DNA from: JBCBSZ01 sp039197885
GTDB lineage: Bacteria > Actinomycetota > Acidimicrobiia > Acidimicrobiales > Poriferisodalaceae
Direction of reading: 5' to 3'
DNA length: 29,805 bases
Assembly: GCA_039197885.1 (NCBI GenBank)
Contig: JBCCTY010000016.1
Coordinates: 1 to 29,805, forward strand
The notes below the pieces were generated by a model. It saw only the letters and a list, made by a program, of their open reading frames with translations, had not been told where the DNA came from and searched no databases. The position numbers and the translations under genes are program-made. Shown piece after piece: positions 15,230 to 21,362 of the stretch. The first letter of the stretch is position 1, and every line of letters begins with the position of its first letter.

Positions 15230-16126
15230 CTGATCTCCTGTCAACTGCTCCAACAGCTCGACGAGATGCTTGCCTAACCCGCTGTGCCCGTGCGGACGTT
15301 CTGTTTGCTCTCCTGGCCATTCCCGGCCCTGCTCCGGCACGACGGCGTCGACCGCCGCTGAACCCGAAGCGAACCGGGTGGGCGCCAGACCGACCTCGGC
15401 GACGAAGGCCCGGGTGAAGGTGGCGTTCGAGGAGTAGCCCGCCTGGCGCGCCACCTCGCCCACGGGGTGGCCGTCGGTCAGGAGCCGCATCGCCTCGCAC
15501 AGACGGAGCTGGGTCCGCCACCTGCCGAACGGGAGACCGGTCTGCTGGAGGAACAGCCGCCGCAGGGTCCGCTCGCTCGCACCCACCGTCGGAGCCCAGT
15601 CGGCGAGCTCCATCCGTGACGCCGGGTCGTCGATGAGCGCATCGGCGATCCGGCGAGCTCGCGGATCATCAGGGATCCGAACCGATGGGGGCCGGGCCAC
15701 GAACGCCTGCTGCAGGTGGTCCACGGCGGCGGACAACAACGGCGCCGACCACCGCGGTTCGCCGTCCCGGTGGAGGTGGACCAGGACCGGCCCGACGACC
15801 TCGCTCATGTCGACCTGCACCAGCCGCCGACGCCACCCCCGCGGGCAGGTGGCGGCGACGAAGCGGGCGGTCCACCACCGGCTGGAGGCGTCGACGTCGT
15901 AGGACTGATCGGCCGGCACCCACAGTCCGAGTGGAGCTCGCACCGACAACGAGCGACCGAGCGTGCGTACCCGCAGGGTCGATGCGGCCGACCACACGAG
16001 CTGATGTGACGTCGGATCGGGTCCGACCTCGACCGACGACGACGCACCGGGCTGGGGCTCGTGGCGATCGATGGCGCTGAGCTCCACTCCCTGCTCGGAC
16101 CGAACGACTCCTCTGAGGCTCCGCAT
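14105..16126 (-). CDS. AraC-family regulator continuous in frame with a FecB-type siderophore-binding lipoprotein (fusion 2)
   Basis: A second open frame of 673 residues has the same architecture as 1384-3363. There is a cupin-like sensor (SHQLVW; LGLWVPADQSYDVD), an AraC double helix-turn-helix at about residues 153-255 (GASERTLRRLFLQQTGLPFG; AGYSSNATFTRAFVAEVGLA), and a linker of about 43 residues. It is followed by a lipoprotein signal peptide from residue 300 (lipobox MLAAC, Cys 321) and a class III binding domain (FGETEIPRDPERIATDDTTL; LEALAALEPDLIIGPEWVG). The start at 16126 lies six bases after TACGTT, suggesting a leaderless message. The gene stands alone between hairpins. It may sense a ferric siderophore outside and control transcription inside, or give two products using the internal start at 15229. 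Confidence 0.75.
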   Translation of the reverse strand: MRSLRGVVRSEQGVELSAIDRHEPQPGASSSVEVGPDPTSHQLVWSAASTLRVRTLGRSLSVRAPLGLWVPADQSYDVDASSRWWTARFVAATCPRGWRRRLVQVDMSEVVGPVLVHLHRDGEPRWSAPLLSAAVDHLQQAFVARPPSVRIPDDPRARRIADALIDDPASRMELADWAPTVGASERTLRRLFLQQTGLPFGRWRTQLRLCEAMRLLTDGHPVGEVARQAGYSSNATFTRAFVAEVGLAPTRFASGSAAVDAVVPEQGREWPGEQTERPHGHSGLGKHLVELLEQLTGDQMRSWSNRAAMFGVGATLMLAACSDGDDSSSASTPTDATSNAAAATTAPTPASEEADAAPGLAAFPDFDAPVPIFEVVEERDDTLVVRHAFGETEIPRDPERIATDDTTLEIFLSLGITPVASQSRFADGVTPAPEVEPLLADVELFSRGVTNLEALAALEPDLIIGPEWVGFEDDPEGLYELLSEIAPTIITSDDPAGYWQAATEVVAETFDRTDRLEALEATFEAQVEAQCDRIRSVIGPDDTVSHIEMYDGGFFFLIAPGFTVDGRYLPLKSTTFAFTECGLNPGPENAELALTDNVQLSLEVVEQIQADHLFLTVFPGAEQTLDDVSSSALWGQIPSVANDSVYEAPPLVWWSYLSYPWALEQRADAVVGA
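15264..15277 (-). promoter_or_regulatory. Partial iron-box-like site inside fusion 2
   Basis: On the minus strand TTAGGCAAGCATCT has a perfect left half of a DtxR-type box (TTAGGC) and a degenerate right half. It lies in the linker-coding part just upstream of the internal lipoprotein start. I could not find a convincing -10/-35 pair next to it. Confidence 0.4.
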
Positions 16127-16220
16127 GTCGGCAACGTAGCCCCAGCCGGTGCTCCCGCCGATCGGTCCCGACGGCCGCCTCGTCGAGGCGACGCCGACGG
16201 CTCGGCACTCGATCGGCGGT

Positions 16221-16246
16221 GCGCCGGAGGCGGCCGCCTCCGGCGC
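16221..16246. terminator. Perfect 26-bp palindrome, probable terminator of the DUF1330 lipoprotein gene
   Basis: Arms of 13 bp (GCGCCGGAGGCGG and its exact complement) meet without spacer. As RNA they give an 11-bp stem with a GGCC loop. It begins three bases after the stop at 16250 and separates this gene from fusion 2. Confidence 0.65.
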
Positions 16247-16249
16247 CGC

Positions 16250-16888
16250 TCAGCCGACGGGCTCGATGGTCTCGATGTTGAGCTGGCCCTCCAGACCTGC
16301 GGCTCGATGGACCGAGAGCTCCGCGAACTCGGGGGAGCTGGACATCTCCGCCAACGTCGAACGGCTGGGATACCGGGCGATGCCGACCGCATCCCACAGC
16401 TCACCGACCTGGCCGATGGTGAGGAACGTGACATCGGCCTCGAAGACGACCTCGCCCCCGAACTGCTGGATGAGCTCGGAGACGCCCTCCTCGTAGATGG
16501 CGTACGCCTCCGCGCCGGTGAGCTCGGTCTCGCGGCCGTCCTCGTACTCGGCCTGGTCCTTGAACTCGAGCAGGTTGACCATGAAGATCGGCCCGTCCGG
16601 ACCCGGCTCCTGGAACTCGGCGATCTGCTCGGGCGTCGACGGCCCGAACTCGTTGACCACGACCATCCCGCCGTCGGGTGAGGTCTCGGTCGAAGCCGGT
16701 GCCCCGGTGGTCGTGGCCGGTGCCTCCGTCGTCGGCGCGGCGGTCGTGGCCGGTGCCTCCGTCGTCGGCGCGGCGGTGGTGGCCGGTGCGGCGGTCTCGG
16801 TCGCTGATGCCGAGGCGTCGTCGTCGCTGTCGCCGCATGCGGCGAGCAGGAGCGCTGTCGTCACGGCTGCAGCCATGGTCTTCTTCAT
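16250..16888 (-). CDS. Lipoprotein with DUF1330 (dimeric alpha/beta barrel) domain
   Basis: The 212-residue product starts at 16888 behind GGAGGA. Signal peptide MKKTMAAAVTTALLLAAC and GDSDDD are followed by a TTEAPATTAAP-type linker and a domain of about 110 residues. Visible DUF1330 features are the first strand PIFMVNLLEFKDQAEY, the middle FLTIGQ and the end YPSRSTLAEMSSSPEF followed by HRAAGLEGQL. Most DUF1330 proteins are cytoplasmic, and the fold is shared with heme-degrading and antibiotic monooxygenases. Here the domain is lipid-anchored outside the membrane, beside a siderophore sensor/receptor. A substrate is not predictable. A longer frame to 17329 would put residues ahead of the signal peptide and overlap the next gene. 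Confidence 0.8.
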   Translation of the reverse strand: MKKTMAAAVTTALLLAACGDSDDDASASATETAAPATTAAPTTEAPATTAAPTTEAPATTTGAPASTETSPDGGMVVVNEFGPSTPEQIAEFQEPGPDGPIFMVNLLEFKDQAEYEDGRETELTGAEAYAIYEEGVSELIQQFGGEVVFEADVTFLTIGQVGELWDAVGIARYPSRSTLAEMSSSPEFAELSVHRAAGLEGQLNIETIEPVG

Positions 16889-16920
16889 CTCGGGTTCCTC
16901 CCGGTCGAAGGTGGGTTGGT

Positions 16921-17001
16921 GTGCACCGATCGTCCGGCATGTCCTCCGATCGGGAATCCCCCGCCGGGAGGCTCGCCGACTACTTCCTCGGGAGTAGCGG
17001 C
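16921..17001 (-). repeat. 81-bp duplicated upstream element, copy 2
   Basis: This is the partner of 13932-14012, at the same length without gaps. It contains the inverted repeat CTACTTCC-TC-GGGAGTAG (16980-16997, one mismatch), better preserved than in copy 1. It lies directly upstream of the DUF1330 lipoprotein start, where a promoter or operator is expected. Confidence 0.75.
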
Positions 17002-17011
17002 GGCCGTCACG

Positions 17012-17027
17012 GGCGGCTCGAGCCGCC
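17012..17027 (-). terminator. Palindrome after the ROK-type gene, possible terminator
   Basis: GGCGGCTC/GAGCCGCC forms an 8-bp perfect palindrome 40 nt beyond the stop at 17067, between this operon and the DUF1330 lipoprotein. The lack of a loop in DNA form and of a T-tract keeps confidence low. Confidence 0.4.
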
Positions 17028-17066
17028 GGCGTCCGAGCGGTGGGCGCCCGATCCGCAGGGCCGGCC

Positions 17067-17897
17067 TCAGCCGGCTGCGTCGGCGTGGAGCGTCGCTGCG
17101 CCGATGAGCGCCGCTGCCGTGCCGAGCTCGGCCCGGACGACCGTGACGGCGGTCGCCGCCCGCAGGCCGGGAGCGAAGCGGTCGAAGGCGGCGGCCCCGC
17201 CGCCGCCGACCACCACGATGTCGACCGCCCACCGTCTGGCCCACTCCTGGACGAAACGGCCGAGGTCGATGCCGAAGCGCACGAACACCTCGTCGCTGGT
17301 CCCCGTCTCGACCCGAGCCGGGTCGGCACGGAGGCGTCGACCGAGCCCGCGCGCCGAGAGCACGTCGTCGGCCCGGCCGAGCGACCTCACCGGCTCGTCG
17401 TAGAGGTGGCGGGTGACGATGCCGTCGAGCTCGGTCACCGGCCGGCCGTCGACGACGAGCGCCGACCCGAAGCCCGTGCCCAGCGTGATCGCGAGCACGC
17501 GGCGGTGCTTCGCTCCGGCGCCCACCGCCGCCTCACCGACGCCCGCGGCCTCGGCGTCGTGGCAGAACGACAGCCGCCGCACCGACGGGAGGCGTGACCG
17601 CAGCTCGTCGCCGAGCTCCACGCCGAAGAGCGACTCGAACTTCCCGAGCCCTCGCAGGAGCGGCACGCCGGCGACGTAGTCGAACGGATCGGGGAACGCG
17701 ACGGCGAGGTCGGCCAGATCCGGTCGACCGTCGAGGAGGTCGGCTGCTGCCCCGGTGAGCGCATCGAGCAGCAGCGCCCGATCGGCGCGCGCGTCGATCG
17801 TCACCGTGGCCGTCTCGTCGACGCCGTCGGGGAGGTGCACCACACCTCGCTTCACCGACGAACCGCCGACGTCGATCGCCGCGATCGGTCGCGCCAC
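17067..17897 (-). CDS. ROK-family sugar kinase-like protein (polyphosphate-glucokinase-like)
   Basis: The 276-residue protein has the phosphate-binding DVGGSSVKRGVV near residue 9, a central CHDAEAAGVGEAAVGAG where the ROK catalytic Asp is expected, LGTGFGSALVVDGRP, and a C-terminal VVVGGGGAAAFDRF adenosine-binding segment. The spacing and the HDAEAAG/GTGFGSAL wording recall polyphosphate glucokinases. The ROK zinc motif (Cys cluster) is absent and the usual E-x-G-H after the GTG motif reads ELDG, so the substrate may not be glucose. The GTG start at 17897 is 18 nt after the dehydrogenase stop, so the two are probably co-transcribed. A role in the neighbouring aromatic pathway is not obvious. 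Confidence 0.7.
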   Translation of the reverse strand: MARPIAAIDVGGSSVKRGVVHLPDGVDETATVTIDARADRALLLDALTGAAADLLDGRPDLADLAVAFPDPFDYVAGVPLLRGLGKFESLFGVELGDELRSRLPSVRRLSFCHDAEAAGVGEAAVGAGAKHRRVLAITLGTGFGSALVVDGRPVTELDGIVTRHLYDEPVRSLGRADDVLSARGLGRRLRADPARVETGTSDEVFVRFGIDLGRFVQEWARRWAVDIVVVGGGGAAAFDRFAPGLRAATAVTVVRAELGTAAALIGAATLHADAAG

Positions 17898-17915
17898 GTC
17901 GGCGGTCCGTGCCGC

Positions 17916-18695
17916 CTACTTCGGTGGCATCCGGATCCCGCCGTCGACCCGGATCGTCTCGGCGTTCATGTAGGGGTTCGTGATGCAGTCCATGATCATG
18001 AAGGCCAGCTCCTCGCCCGACCCGAGCCGCTTCGGGAACAGCACCGACTGTCCGAGGTGGGCCTTGAACGCGTCGGACTGCTCGCCCTCGCCGTAGATCG
18101 GTGTGTCGATCAGGCCCGGGGCGATCGTGTTGACCCGGATGCCGACGGCGGAGAGGTCGCGCGCGATCGGCAGCGTCATGCCGACGACGCCGCCCTTCGA
18201 GGCCGAGTAGGCGGCCTGGCCGATCTGGCCGTCGAACGCGGCGGCCGAGGCGAGGTTGACGATCGCGCCGCGCGAACCGTCCTCGTCGACCGGATCGGTC
18301 TTGGCCATGGCGGCGGCCGAGAGTCGCAACATGTTGAAGGTGCCGAGCAGGTTGACCTTGATGACGAAGTCGAACACCTCCTGCTTCATCGGGTCGTTGT
18401 TGCGGTCGACGGTCCGCGCTGCGGCGCCGAGGCCGGCGCTGTTCACCAGCGCCCGGAGCGGGCCCATCTCGCTGGCCGCGGCCACGGCGGCCGAGCCGTC
18501 CTCCTCGCTGGAGACGTCGCACCTGACGAACAGCCCGCCGAGCTCCGACGCGACGGCCTGACCCTTCTCCTCGTTCAGGTCGGCGACGACGACCCGGGCA
18601 CCGGCGGCGGCCAGCTGGCGGGCCGCGGCCTCGCCGATGCCGGAGGCTCCGCCGGTGACGATGGCGGAGGCGTCGGTCAGGTTCATGCGGGGCAT
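17916..18695 (-). CDS. Short-chain dehydrogenase/reductase, probably 3-hydroxyacyl-CoA dehydrogenase type
   Basis: The 259-residue classical SDR has the cofactor loop TGGASGIG (residues 14-21), VVVADLNEEKG suggesting NAD(H) preference through the Asp, NSAG, catalytic Ser150, Tyr163 and Lys167 (YSASK), and the ending INPYM-like TNPYMNAETIRVDGGIRMPP. The insert DEDGSRGAIVNLASAAAFDG resembles the HSD10/FadB2x type that oxidises 3-hydroxyacyl-CoA. The start at 18695 follows GAGGA; a second ATG at 18686 is in frame. It is divergent from paaX-boxCB, which fits beta-oxidation-like processing of the benzoyl-CoA ring-cleavage product (inference). Confidence 0.8.
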   Translation of the reverse strand: MPRMNLTDASAIVTGGASGIGEAAARQLAAAGARVVVADLNEEKGQAVASELGGLFVRCDVSSEEDGSAAVAAASEMGPLRALVNSAGLGAAARTVDRNNDPMKQEVFDFVIKVNLLGTFNMLRLSAAAMAKTDPVDEDGSRGAIVNLASAAAFDGQIGQAAYSASKGGVVGMTLPIARDLSAVGIRVNTIAPGLIDTPIYGEGEQSDAFKAHLGQSVLFPKRLGSGEELAFMIMDCITNPYMNAETIRVDGGIRMPPK

Positions 18696-18724
18696 GGCAG
18701 TCCTCGTGATCGGCTTCGAGAGGG

Positions 18725-18742
18725 TCCATGGTTCACCGTGGA
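18725..18742. promoter_or_regulatory. Inverted repeat in the divergent dehydrogenase/PaaX promoter region
   Basis: TCCATGGT-TC-ACCGTGGA is an 8-2-8 inverted repeat with one mismatched pair. It lies in the 97-nt divergent gap, 30 bp from the dehydrogenase start and 50 bp from the PaaX start. It is a likely operator for the adjacent PaaX-family regulator, but does not obviously match the E. coli PaaX box. Confidence 0.45.
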
Positions 18743-18792
18743 GGCCTCGCATCGCCAACGCAGTCGGCCCGGCGTGCTGTAGTGCTGGACCT

Positions 18793-19665
18793 GTGGCGGG
18801 GGACCGGCGACCGAGCGGTTGGAGCGCGAAGGCGCAGTTGCTGACCGTCCTCGGCGAGCTCGTGCTCCCGGCGGGCGGACAGGTGTGGACCGGCACCGTC
18901 GTGGCGTCGCTCGGCGCGCTCGGCTTCGGTGAGGGCAACGCCCGGCAGGCCGTCGCTCGGCTCGCGGACGACGGCATCGTCGAGTCGGCCCGCCTCGGAC
19001 GGCGGACCCGCTGGGCCCTGACCCCGTCGGGCAGCGCGCTGCTGAGCGAGGGGACCGACCGCATCTACCGCTTCGCCACCCAGGAGCTCGTCTGGGACGG
19101 ACGCTGGCTCGTCGTCGTCTGCCCCGTCGCCGAGGACGAGCGGGCCAAGCGAGCGAGGCTGCGCAGCCGCCTGGGCTTCCTCGGCTTCGGGTTCCTGCAC
19201 GCGGGGCTGGCCGTCTCGCCCCATCCCGAGCGCGAGGGGCTCGTCGAGGACGTCCTCCGCGACCTCGACGTCGCCGATGCAGTGGTCTGGCGCTCCGAGC
19301 TCGGTGGTTCGACGGCCGCCGACGAGGTCGTGCGCCGAGCGTGGGACGTGGCCGAGCTCGACGCCGCCTACCGCACGCTCCTCACCGATCTCGGTGACGG
19401 CGGTCCCGTCGGCGACCGTGAGGCCTTCGTCCGGCTCGTGCGAGCGGTCCACGCCTGGCGGCGGTTCCCGTCGATCGATCCCGAGCTCCCCGCCGAGCTC
19501 CTGGCCGCGGATTGGCCCGGATCCGAGGCGAAGCGGCGCTTCGACGAGCGGAGGTCGGCCTGGCTCGAGCCGGCGCGGGCGTGGTTCGCAGCGGTCGAGG
19601 CGGGGTTCGACGACCCTGCGGCGTCGCCGGACGAATTCGACAACCTCTCGACGGATCGCCCTTGA
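18793..19665 (+). CDS. paaX: PaaX-family transcriptional regulator
   Basis: From the GTG at 18793 the product has 290 residues, the usual PaaX length. The N-terminal winged helix (SAKAQLLTVLGELVLPAGGQ; FGEGNARQAVARLADDGIVE; RRTRWALTPSGSALL) is followed by the PaaX central domain (WDGRWLVVVCPVAEDERAKR ARLR, GFGFLHAGLAVSPHP) and a C-terminal helical part (FVRLVRAVHAWRRFPSIDPE LP). PaaX normally represses phenylacetate genes and is released by phenylacetyl-CoA. Here it sits just before boxC and boxB, so benzoyl-CoA or another aryl-CoA may be its ligand (inference). Starts further upstream in this frame run through the divergent promoter and were rejected. Confidence 0.82.
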   Translation: MAGDRRPSGWSAKAQLLTVLGELVLPAGGQVWTGTVVASLGALGFGEGNARQAVARLADDGIVESARLGRRTRWALTPSGSALLSEGTDRIYRFATQELVWDGRWLVVVCPVAEDERAKRARLRSRLGFLGFGFLHAGLAVSPHPEREGLVEDVLRDLDVADAVVWRSELGGSTAADEVVRRAWDVAELDAAYRTLLTDLGDGGPVGDREAFVRLVRAVHAWRRFPSIDPELPAELLAADWPGSEAKRRFDERRSAWLEPARAWFAAVEAGFDDPAASPDEFDNLSTDRP

Positions 19666-19675
19666 GCTGTAGAAT
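19648..19675 (+). promoter_or_regulatory. Possible boxC promoter
   Basis: TAGAAT (19670-19675), close to the -10 consensus and rare in this GC-rich setting, lies 16 nt after TCGACG (19648-19653) at the end of paaX. A transcript from here would have a leader of about 17 nt containing the GGGGGAGGGG ribosome site of boxC. Confidence 0.45.
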
Positions 19676-19699
19676 CCCGGGGCACGGGGGAGGGGTGCC

Positions 19700-21361
19700 G
19701 TGGGACCACTGCAGATCGACGTCGACACCGGTCCCGACCGGTACCGGCACTGGCGGATCGCGATCGACGGCCCGGTCGCGACCGTCACCATGGACGTCGC
19801 CGCCGATGGGGGCCTCCGCGACGACTACGAGCTGAAGCTCAACTCCTACGACCTCGGTGTCGACATCGAGCTCGCCGACCTCGTCGATCGGCTCCGCTTC
19901 GAACACGCCGGGGTGAAGGCCGTCGTGCTGACCGGTGTCGACGGCGTGTTCTGCGCCGGCGCGAACATCCAGATGCTCGCCGGCGCCTCCCACGACCACA
20001 AGGTCAACTTCTGCAAGTTCACCAACGAGACCCGCGGCGCCATCGAAGCGGCCACCGCCGACTCCGGGCAGACCTGGATCGCGGCCATCAACGGCACGGC
20101 GGCCGGAGGCGGCTACGAGCTGGCCCTGGCCTGCGACGAGATCCTGCTGGTCGATGACCGGTCGTCCGCGGTGTCGCTCCCCGAGGTCCCGCTCCTCGCC
20201 GTGCTGCCCGGCACCGGTGGGCTCACCCGGGTGGTCGACAAGCGTCACGTCCGGCGTGACCTCGCCGACGTCTTCGCCACCCGCACGGAGGGGAGCAAGG
20301 GCCGACAGGCCCTCGACTGGGGCCTCGTCGACGCCATCGCGCCCCGCTCGGAGTTCGACGACGCCGTCCGAGACCGGGCGCTCGCCCGTGCGGCCACCTC
20401 CGATCGACCCGACGGTGGCGCCTTCCCGCTCGGTGCCGTCGAGATGGGGGTCGACGGCGACGTCGTGCGCACGGCGAACGTCACGGCCGAGCTCGATCGC
20501 GAGCGTGGCGCGGCCACGATCACGGTGCGGGGTCCGGCCGGTGAGCAGCCGGCCACCCCTGATGCGCTGCTCGCCGCGGGCGCCGACGCCTGGATCGTCG
20601 CCGCCGCCCGCGAGCTCGACCGGGTCGTCCTCCACCTCCGGCTGAACGAGACCGCCGTCGGCACGTGGATCCTGCGCACCGAGGGCGACCCGGCCGCCGT
20701 GCTGGGTGCCGAGCTCCTCGTCGACGACCACCCCGACCACTGGCTGGTCCGCGAGGTCCGACTCCTCTGGGGCAGGGTCCTCCGACGTCTCGACCTGTCG
20801 TCGCGCAGCCTCTTCGCGCTCGTCGAGCCCGGGAGCTGCTTCGCCGGCGTGTTGGCCGAGCTCGCGCTGGTCGCCGACCGGAGCTACATGCTGGAGGGCA
20901 CCTGGGAGGACGACGACGACCCACCCCCTCCGGCGGTGCTGCACCTCTCCGCCGCGAGCGGCGGCCGCTACCCGATGACCAACGGCATCAGCCGGCTCGC
21001 AGCTCGTTGCTGGGGGCGCCCCGAGGCGTTGGCGGTGGCCGAGGCGACCTTCGGCAAGGACCTCCTCGCGGCCGAGGCCGACGACGCCGGACTGGTGACC
21101 TTCGCCCTCGACGACCTCGACTGGGAGGACGAGGTCCGTCTGGCCGTCGAGGAGCGGGCGAGCTTCTCGCCCGACGCCCTCACCGGCATGGAGGCCAATC
21201 ACCGCTTCGTGGGCCCCGAGACCATGGAGACCAAGATCTTCGCCCGCCTGACGGCATGGCAGAACTGGATCTTCCAACGACCGAATGCCGTCGGCCCCGA
21301 GGGAGCGCTGCGGCGCTTCGGGAGCGGCGCCCGTCCCGACTACGACCGAACGAGGGTGTGA
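19700..21361 (+). CDS. boxC: Benzoyl-CoA-2,3-epoxide dihydrolase (2,3-epoxybenzoyl-CoA lyase) BoxC
   Basis: The 553-residue protein, the usual BoxC length, carries a crotonase core: VVLTGVDGVFCAGANIQMLA (oxyanion loop), then AINGTAAGGGYELALACDEI and SLPEVPLLAVLPGTGGLTRV. A long BoxC-specific C-terminal part follows, ending ANHRFVGPETMETKIFARLT and AWQNWIFQRPNAVG. BoxC opens the epoxidised ring of benzoyl-CoA and releases formate. The GTG start follows a GGGGGAGGGG ribosome site. boxB begins two bases after the stop, so the pair is an operon. Confidence 0.92.
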   Translation: MGPLQIDVDTGPDRYRHWRIAIDGPVATVTMDVAADGGLRDDYELKLNSYDLGVDIELADLVDRLRFEHAGVKAVVLTGVDGVFCAGANIQMLAGASHDHKVNFCKFTNETRGAIEAATADSGQTWIAAINGTAAGGGYELALACDEILLVDDRSSAVSLPEVPLLAVLPGTGGLTRVVDKRHVRRDLADVFATRTEGSKGRQALDWGLVDAIAPRSEFDDAVRDRALARAATSDRPDGGAFPLGAVEMGVDGDVVRTANVTAELDRERGAATITVRGPAGEQPATPDALLAAGADAWIVAAARELDRVVLHLRLNETAVGTWILRTEGDPAAVLGAELLVDDHPDHWLVREVRLLWGRVLRRLDLSSRSLFALVEPGSCFAGVLAELALVADRSYMLEGTWEDDDDPPPPAVLHLSAASGGRYPMTNGISRLAARCWGRPEALAVAEATFGKDLLAAEADDAGLVTFALDDLDWEDEVRLAVEERASFSPDALTGMEANHRFVGPETMETKIFARLTAWQNWIFQRPNAVGPEGALRRFGSGARPDYDRTRV

Positions 21362-21362
21362 C

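Noticed and set aside
15239..15244. Perfect TTGACA on the minus strand before the internal start of fusion 2
   Set aside because: A -10 at proper distance would fall inside the lipoprotein coding region, downstream of its start; the hexamer overlaps the ribosome site and is probably chance.
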